A stretch of 64,000 nucleotides of DNA from Arthrobacter sp. DWC3. Lineage in GTDB: Bacteria; Actinomycetota; Actinomycetes; Actinomycetales; Micrococcaceae. The DNA is taken from assembly GCF_002929375.1 (NCBI RefSeq), contig NZ_PJIP01000001.1:310001-374000 (forward strand), written 5' to 3'. Within the stretch, counting starts at the first letter, position 1; each line of letters starts with the position of its first letter. Under the pieces are notes generated by a model that was given only the letters and a program-made list of their open reading frames with translations, was not told the origin of the DNA and did not search any database. Of this stretch, positions 59,347 to 64,000 are shown piece by piece. A program made the translations under genes and the position numbers.

Positions 59347-60519
59347 CTAGATCGTCTTCGTCCAGATGCTGTCGGCGCCCGCGCTGCGCTCCACGCTGTC
59401 GAGTACCCTCTGGACCTGCAGGCCGTCCGCGAAGGATGGCTCCGGTTGGCGCTGCTCCATGATCGCTTCGACGAAGTCCTTCGCCTGATGCACGAAGCCG
59501 TGCTCGTAGCCGAGGGAATGGCCGGCAGGCCACCATGCGGACAGGTAGGGGTGGGCGGGTTCGGTCACCATGATGTCGGTGAAGCCCTGACGGGTGTCCG
59601 GGGCTGTCGCGTCGTAGAAGCCGAGAGAGTTCATCTTCTCGAGATCGAAGGAGACGGCACCGGATGACCCCGCGACCTCGAGGCGCAGGGCGTTCTTGCG
59701 TCCGGTGGACATGCGCGTCGCCTCGAAGGAGCCGACGGCTCCGCCGTCGAAACGGCCGCTGAACAGGGCGACGTCGTCCACCGTGACCAGGCCCCGCTCC
59801 TGAGTGGCCGTCCCCGCCAGTCCGCTCGCCTCTCCGAGCAGGGGGCGCTCGTGGACGAAGGTGTTGAGCAACCCGCTCACGCCGGTCACCTTCTGGCCGG
59901 TGATGAACTGCGCGAGATCGACAGCGTGGGCGCCGAGGTCGCCGAGCGCACCTGAGCCGGCAAGGTCCTTCTGCAGGCGCCAAGTCAACGGGGCGTCGGA
60001 GTCGACGAGCCAGTCCTGCAGATAGCTCGCCCGGACCTGGCGTATCTCGCCGATGGTCCCTGACCGGACGAGGTCACGGGCGAAGGCGGCCGCAGGGACG
60101 CGCCGGTAGGTGAAGCCGACCATCGCGAAGACGCCCTTGCCGGCGCGGTCCGCCGCCTCCGCCATCGCAACCGCCTCGTCGAGGGTGTTGGCCAGAGGCT
60201 TCTCGCACAGGACGTGCTTGCCCGCTTCCAGTGCGGCGATGGCGATCTCAGCGTGCGAACCGCCGGGCGTGACGATGTCGATGACGTCGATGTCGTCGCG
60301 GTCCACTGCGGCCCGCCAGTCGGTCGCCGTCTCCTTCCATCCCCACGTGGCGGCCGCCGCGTCGACTCCGGGGGAGCTGCGTCCCACGAGCAGGGCCATC
60401 TCCGGCCGGGCGGGCAGGTCGTAGAACCGCGGCGCGACCCGCCATCCTTGGGAGTGGGCTGCGCCCATGAAGCCGTGGCCGATCATGGCGACCTTCAGGG
60501 CTGGTGCGTCGTTGTGCAT
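59347..60519 (-). CDS. Gfo/Idh/MocA family dehydrogenase
   Basis: 390 aa. The NAD loop is KVAMIGHGFMGAAHSQGW, the catalytic signature is CEKPLANTLDEA, and the second domain has SGALGDLGAHAVDLAQFITG. Likely oxidises a sugar or cyclitol imported by the linked ABC transporter, with the isomerase processing the product. ATG 60519 has AGAGGAAAC. It is 103 bases after the binding-protein gene, with a strong hairpin in the gap. Confidence 0.88.
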   Translation of the reverse strand: MHNDAPALKVAMIGHGFMGAAHSQGWRVAPRFYDLPARPEMALLVGRSSPGVDAAAATWGWKETATDWRAAVDRDDIDVIDIVTPGGSHAEIAIAALEAGKHVLCEKPLANTLDEAVAMAEAADRAGKGVFAMVGFTYRRVPAAAFARDLVRSGTIGEIRQVRASYLQDWLVDSDAPLTWRLQKDLAGSGALGDLGAHAVDLAQFITGQKVTGVSGLLNTFVHERPLLGEASGLAGTATQERGLVTVDDVALFSGRFDGGAVGSFEATRMSTGRKNALRLEVAGSSGAVSFDLEKMNSLGFYDATAPDTRQGFTDIMVTEPAHPYLSAWWPAGHSLGYEHGFVHQAKDFVEAIMEQRQPEPSFADGLQVQRVLDSVERSAGADSIWTKTI

Positions 60520-60555
60520 GTTTCCTCTTGTTCCGGCGGTGATGGTTGAAGACTC

Positions 60556-60601
60556 ACGGATGGGTGGGTGCCGCGTCCACAACGGGCACCCACCCATCCG
60601 T
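60556..60601 (-). terminator. 17-bp hairpin after the binding-protein gene
   Basis: ACGGATGGGTGGGTGCC (60556-60572) pairs perfectly with 60585-60601, loop of 12. It lies 22 bases downstream of the binding-protein stop and before the dehydrogenase gene, so it likely sets higher binding-protein mRNA levels. Confidence 0.85.
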
Positions 60602-60622
60602 TTCTACTGGGACTCGAACCTA

Positions 60623-61666
60623 CTAGGACTCGAAGGCCGTCGGCAGATACTGATCCACGTTCTCGCCGGTCACCACGGGGGCGTTCAGGACGATGCGCCT
60701 GGGCACTTCCACCTCGACGAGATCGCTCATGGCCTTGTTCTGGACGATGAGGCGGGCGAGCCGGATGCCGTCCGCAGCCTGGGTCGACGGGTAGATGACG
60801 GTCGCCTTGAGAACGCCCTCGCCGGCCTGGATCTCCCGCATCGCGTTGGCCGAACCGGCACCACCGACCATGATGAACTCGTCACGGCCCGCGTTGTCGA
60901 TGGCGGCCAGGACGCCGATGCCCTGATCGTCGTCGTGGTTCCACAGGGCGTCGATCTTGGGCGCTGCCGACAGGAGCTGGGCCGTCGCCGACTCGCCGCC
61001 CTGGACGGTGAAGTCGGCTGCGACCCGGTTGTCGACGTCGAGGCCGCACGCCTCCAGTGCGTCGGCGAAGCCACGGCTCCGGTCCTGCGTCAGCGGCAGT
61101 GAGTCGATACCCGCGATCTCGGCCACGACCGCGCTGTCGTTCCCTGAGAGCTCTTCGCAGATGTAGGCGCCGGCGCTGACGCCCATGCCGTAGTTGTCAC
61201 CCAGGATGGTTGCGCGGGCGGCAGCGGGGCTGGAGAATTCGCGGTCGACGTTGATGACCGGGATGCCGGCCTCCATGGCCTGGGTGGCAACGGGCGTCAG
61301 GGCCGCCCCGTCGGTGGGCAGCAGGACGATCGCGTCGACCCGGTCGTTGATGAACTGCTCGACCTGGCTGATCTGGAGGTTCGCGTCGTTGGTCCCTTCG
61401 GCGACGCGCAGGTCGATGTCGCCGTACTTCTCCGCCTCCGCCGTGGCTGCGGAGTTGATGGCGGCGAGCCAGCCGTGGTCGGCTGCCGGTCCGGAGAATC
61501 CGATGACGACGGTGTCCCCCTGGGCCTGGTTGCCCTCGACGGACGCGTTGGTCGGCTGGGAGTTGGAAGTGTCCGTCTCCGTCGTGCACCCGGCGGCGAG
61601 GGTGCCGACAGCAAGACAGGCGCCGATGGTAACGAGCGCTCTCCGGCCCGTTCGAAGTGTAGGCAT
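60623..61666 (-). CDS. ribose/inositol-type ABC substrate-binding lipoprotein
   Basis: 347 aa. The lipobox is LAAGC (TIGACLAVGTLAAGC). The type 1 periplasmic binding fold shows TVVIGFSGPAADHGWLAAIN, DAIVLLPTDGAALTPVATQAMEAGIPVINVDREF and DALWNHDDDQGIGVLAAIDNAG, the RbsB/IbpA-like pattern for pentoses, hexoses or inositol. First gene of a leftward transcript with dehydrogenase and isomerase, divergent from its ATPase and permease genes. ATG 61666 has GAGGAG. Confidence 0.9.
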   Translation of the reverse strand: MPTLRTGRRALVTIGACLAVGTLAAGCTTETDTSNSQPTNASVEGNQAQGDTVVIGFSGPAADHGWLAAINSAATAEAEKYGDIDLRVAEGTNDANLQISQVEQFINDRVDAIVLLPTDGAALTPVATQAMEAGIPVINVDREFSSPAAARATILGDNYGMGVSAGAYICEELSGNDSAVVAEIAGIDSLPLTQDRSRGFADALEACGLDVDNRVAADFTVQGGESATAQLLSAAPKIDALWNHDDDQGIGVLAAIDNAGRDEFIMVGGAGSANAMREIQAGEGVLKATVIYPSTQAADGIRLARLIVQNKAMSDLVEVEVPRRIVLNAPVVTGENVDQYLPTAFES

Positions 61667-61736
61667 GTGGGTCTCCTCATTGAGTTGGTCCGTCTCCGCC
61701 TCGTGCAGCTTGCTCTTCTCGTGCCCGCTACTGGGC

Positions 61737-61750
61737 GTGACTGGAGTCAC
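61737..61750. promoter_or_regulatory. operator candidate in the divergent sugar promoter
   Basis: GTGACT-GG-AGTCAC, perfect 6-bp arms, 71 bases upstream of the binding-protein start and 70 bases upstream of the ATPase start. The AT-rich stretch after it contains TATAAT (61768-61773), a consensus -10 on the plus strand. Confidence 0.55.
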
Positions 61751-61807
61751 AGTAACAGAAGAGGGCATATAATCGGCGGTTTTATATCGAGAGCCGACGT
61801 ATTGTGT

Positions 61808-61813
61808 TACCTT
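61808..61813 (+). promoter_or_regulatory. leaderless-type -10 of the sugar ABC ATPase gene
   Basis: TACCTT, then six bases, then the ATG at 61820, with no ribosome site. TATAAT at 61768 is an alternative, giving a 40-base leader. Confidence 0.5.
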
Positions 61814-61819
61814 CATCGC

Positions 61820-63340
61820 ATGTTCAAGGATGATCATGGAGAGCTGCTGCTCGAGGTCCGCGGGATCACCAAGCAATTCGCCGGCGTGCAGGCCCTGAAG
61901 GGCGTCGACCTAGAGGTCGCTCCCGGGGAGGTCCACTGCGTCATGGGGCAGAACGGCGCCGGCAAGTCGACGCTCATCAAGACGCTCTCCGGCGTCCACC
62001 AGCCCGACAGCGGAAGTATCCGCTGGGAGGGCGAGGAGATCTCCATCAGCAGCCCGACGGCCGCTCTCGATCTCGGCATCGCAACCATGTACCAGGAGCT
62101 CGACGTGGTCGACGGGCTGTCCGTCGCCGAGAACATCTTCCTCGGACATGAGCGCTCCACGGGTGGTCTGCTGCACGTGAAGAAGTCCAATGCCGCGGCC
62201 CGGGCGCTCCTCGAGCGGCTCGGTCACGGCAAGCTGTCGCCGACGACAGGGGTGGGCTCCCTCTCCGCGGCCAACAAGCAGATCGTGAGCATGGCACGGG
62301 CCCTGTCACGGGACACGAAGCTGATCATCATGGACGAGCCGAGCGCCATCCTCGACTCGGGGGAGGTCTCCAACCTCTTCCGCGTGGTGCGCGAACTCAC
62401 GGCGCAGGGTATCGCGGTCGTGTACATCTCCCACCGGCTCGAGGAGATCCGGCAGATCGGCGACCGGATCTCGGTGATCAAGGACGGCCGGAGCACGGCG
62501 AGCAGTCTCGGTGTCACGGAGACCCCCACATCGGACCTCATCCGCCTCATGACCGGCAGGGACGTCGCGAACGTCTTCCCGGATCGGAATCCCGTCGCGG
62601 CCGACGCGCCGGTGGTGCTCGAGGTGGAGGACGTCGAGCTCTCCGGGCAGTTCGAGAAGGTCAGCTTCACCGTCCGGGCCGGCGAGATCCTCGGCTTCGC
62701 CGGACTCGTGGGATCGAAGCGCTCCGAAATCCTCGAGACGATCTATGGTGCGCGCAAGGCGTCGTCGGGCAGGGTCTCCGTCAACGGCACGGTGCTCCGG
62801 CCCGGATCGGTCACGTCGGCCGTGAATGCAGGAATGGGGCTCTCACCCGAGGAACGCAAGAGCCAGGGGCTCATCCTGGACGAGCCGATGTTCAAGAACG
62901 TCACGCTCTCGACCTTCGAGCGCTTCGCCCGTGCAGGGTACCTGGACGAGCGGGCCGAGCGGGAGGCCGCTCGCGAGCAGATCTCCGCCCTCGAGGTGCG
63001 ACCTGCCGATCCGGACCGGCCCGCGAGGACGCTCTCCGGCGGCAACCAGCAGAAGATCCTGCTCGCCCGCTGGCTGGTCCACGGGACTCCGGTGCTGCTG
63101 CTCGACGAGCCCACGCGCGGCGTCGACGTGGGCGCGCGCGCCGAGATCTATACGCTCATCCGCGATCTCGCCGCGGCCGGCACGGCGATCATCGTCGTAT
63201 CGAGCGAGATCGAGGAGGTCCTGGGCCTCGCCGACACCGTGATCGTGATCGACGACGGCAGGGTCCTCACCCAGACCAGAGCAAACGATATCGACGAGCA
63301 CGGAGTGCTCGACCTCGTCATGAAGGGAAGTGCCGCGTGA
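61820..63340 (+). CDS. ribose-type ABC transporter ATPase (two NBDs)
   Basis: 506 aa with two ATPase domains, the RbsA/MglA layout. First half: Walker A GQNGAGKSTLIKTL, a degenerate signature LSAANKQIVSMARAL and Walker B LIIMDEPSAIL. Second half: a degenerate Walker A (GLVGSKRSEILETI), a good signature LSGGNQQKILLARWL and LLLDEPTRGVDVG. This asymmetry is normal for the CUT2 family. Partners: the permease overlapping by four bases downstream and the divergent binding protein. Confidence 0.92.
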   Translation: MFKDDHGELLLEVRGITKQFAGVQALKGVDLEVAPGEVHCVMGQNGAGKSTLIKTLSGVHQPDSGSIRWEGEEISISSPTAALDLGIATMYQELDVVDGLSVAENIFLGHERSTGGLLHVKKSNAAARALLERLGHGKLSPTTGVGSLSAANKQIVSMARALSRDTKLIIMDEPSAILDSGEVSNLFRVVRELTAQGIAVVYISHRLEEIRQIGDRISVIKDGRSTASSLGVTETPTSDLIRLMTGRDVANVFPDRNPVAADAPVVLEVEDVELSGQFEKVSFTVRAGEILGFAGLVGSKRSEILETIYGARKASSGRVSVNGTVLRPGSVTSAVNAGMGLSPEERKSQGLILDEPMFKNVTLSTFERFARAGYLDERAEREAAREQISALEVRPADPDRPARTLSGGNQQKILLARWLVHGTPVLLLDEPTRGVDVGARAEIYTLIRDLAAAGTAIIVVSSEIEEVLGLADTVIVIDDGRVLTQTRANDIDEHGVLDLVMKGSAA

Positions 63341-64000
63341 GCGAGCAGAAGACCAAGGTGGCCGAGTCGCGCGTCAGCGGGCCGGCCGACCACGGAGCCT
63401 CCGGCAACAGTCCGATGCGGAACTTCCTGGAGGGCTCTGCGGGCCGCAGCCTCGGGTTGGTCATCGCCCTCGTCCTGCTCTTCGTCATGGGAGCGGTCAC
63501 CAGCGGGGACCGCTTCCTGAACCTCGAGAACATGCTCACCATCCTCCGCTACGCCTCGATCATCGGCGTCGTGAGCATCGGCGTCACCTTCGTCATCACC
63601 GCGGGCGGCATCGACCTCTCCGTCGGCTCGGTCCTCGGCCTGTCGACGGTCGTCGCGAGTATGACCAGCGTCCAGCTGGCTGCGACCCAGTCGTCCTGGA
63701 TCCTCATGGTGCTCGTGGCGCTCGCCGTGGGCGCAGGCGCCGGACTGATCAACGGGCTGATCGTCGCGTACGGCAATGTGGTGTCGTTCATCGCCACCCT
63801 GGCGATGCTGGTGGGTGCGCGGGGACTCGCCGAGCTCATTTCAGGACGCAGCACCCAGATCGTCAGCAACCGCGACTTTCTGCAGGTCATGCGAGGAGAG
63901 GTGCTGGGCGTCTCCATCCTGATCTGGATCTTCGTCATCGTCGCGGCCGCCGGGTGGTTCCTCCTGAACCGCACGACCTTCGGACGGCGCACCATCGCCA
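63337..64000 (+). CDS. ribose-type ABC transporter permease, cut by the window end
   Basis: Only the first 221 codons are in the window and the frame stays open to the last base. It begins with GTG overlapping the ATPase stop (GTGA). A ~45-residue polar N terminus is followed by hydrophobic helices and the CUT2 permease signature GVTFVITAGGIDLSVGSVLG, then NGLIVAYGNVVSFIATLAMLV, as in RbsC. It completes the transporter with the ATPase and the divergent binding protein. Confidence 0.9.
   Translation, partial: MSEQKTKVAESRVSGPADHGASGNSPMRNFLEGSAGRSLGLVIALVLLFVMGAVTSGDRFLNLENMLTILRYASIIGVVSIGVTFVITAGGIDLSVGSVLGLSTVVASMTSVQLAATQSSWILMVLVALAVGAGAGLINGLIVAYGNVVSFIATLAMLVGARGLAELISGRSTQIVSNRDFLQVMRGEVLGVSILIWIFVIVAAAGWFLLNRTTFGRRTIA

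Overview
The window is about 70% GC with dense, mostly overlapping genes, GTG/TTG starts, leaderless-type promoters and an SBP-permease sugar operon without its own ATPase. Together with a SoxR-type redox regulator, AzgA-type purine permease, Asp23/DUF2273 envelope operon and CopC-type protein this points to a chromosomal segment of an Arthrobacter-like actinobacterium (Micrococcaceae). That placement is inferred from protein content; no rRNA is present. I see no transposase, integrase, phage gene or CRISPR array.

Layout. 0.1-3.2 kb: PRC-barrel/DUF2382 stress protein and a translationally coupled PLP pair (D-cysteine desulfhydrase-like, class V aminotransferase). 3.6-8.3 kb: secreted M6 metalloprotease, proline-rich surface protein, GtrA protein, zinc alcohol dehydrogenase. 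8.3-10.4 kb: flavin reductase with an 18-bp SoxR box in its promoter, soxR, and a QorB-type reductase. 10.5-16.8 kb: Gfo/Idh dehydrogenase + ThuA, TetR + GAP-family membrane protein, polyol kinase + mannitol dehydrogenase, SGNH hydrolase. 17.0-27.1 kb: a PAS-PAS-PAS-GGDEF-EAL protein, a lipoprotein, a YjbR-like protein, then the most interesting block: PelG-like exporter, PelF-like glycosyltransferase and two TIM-barrel putative glycosidases (one cytosolic, one secreted), a stripped-down Pel-like exopolysaccharide locus.

27.1-47.2 kb: double-hotdog thioesterase, TetR with twin operators and a divergent alcohol dehydrogenase, a second dehydrogenase, BCCT, MFS and AEC transporters, thiamine-binding protein, acetyltransferase, spermidine-synthase-like protein, Na+/H+ antiporter, a LysR/MHS transporter/3-hydroxybutyrate dehydrogenase unit, AzgA purine permease, CopC protein, a short flavoprotein-like protein, a tandem universal stress protein and a small zincin. 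47.3-47.8 kb: tRNA-Glu, tRNA-Asp, tRNA-Phe with promoter and terminator. 48.0-50.9 kb: lipoprotein and a five-gene Asp23/Gls24 envelope operon with four-base overlaps. 51.0-55.5 kb: LacI-controlled sugar ABC operon. 55.6-58.1 kb: hypothetical protein, exodeoxyribonuclease III, NAD synthetase. 58.2-64.0 kb: a sugar/polyol uptake and oxidation cluster (isomerase, dehydrogenase, ribose-type binding protein; divergent ATPase and a permease cut by the window end).

Cross-cutting patterns: five copies of a roughly 95-bp intergenic inverted-repeat element between 3.3 and 55.6 kb; a recurring -10 hexamer exactly six bases before the start codon (leaderless transcription); and a strong hairpin directly after both binding-protein genes.
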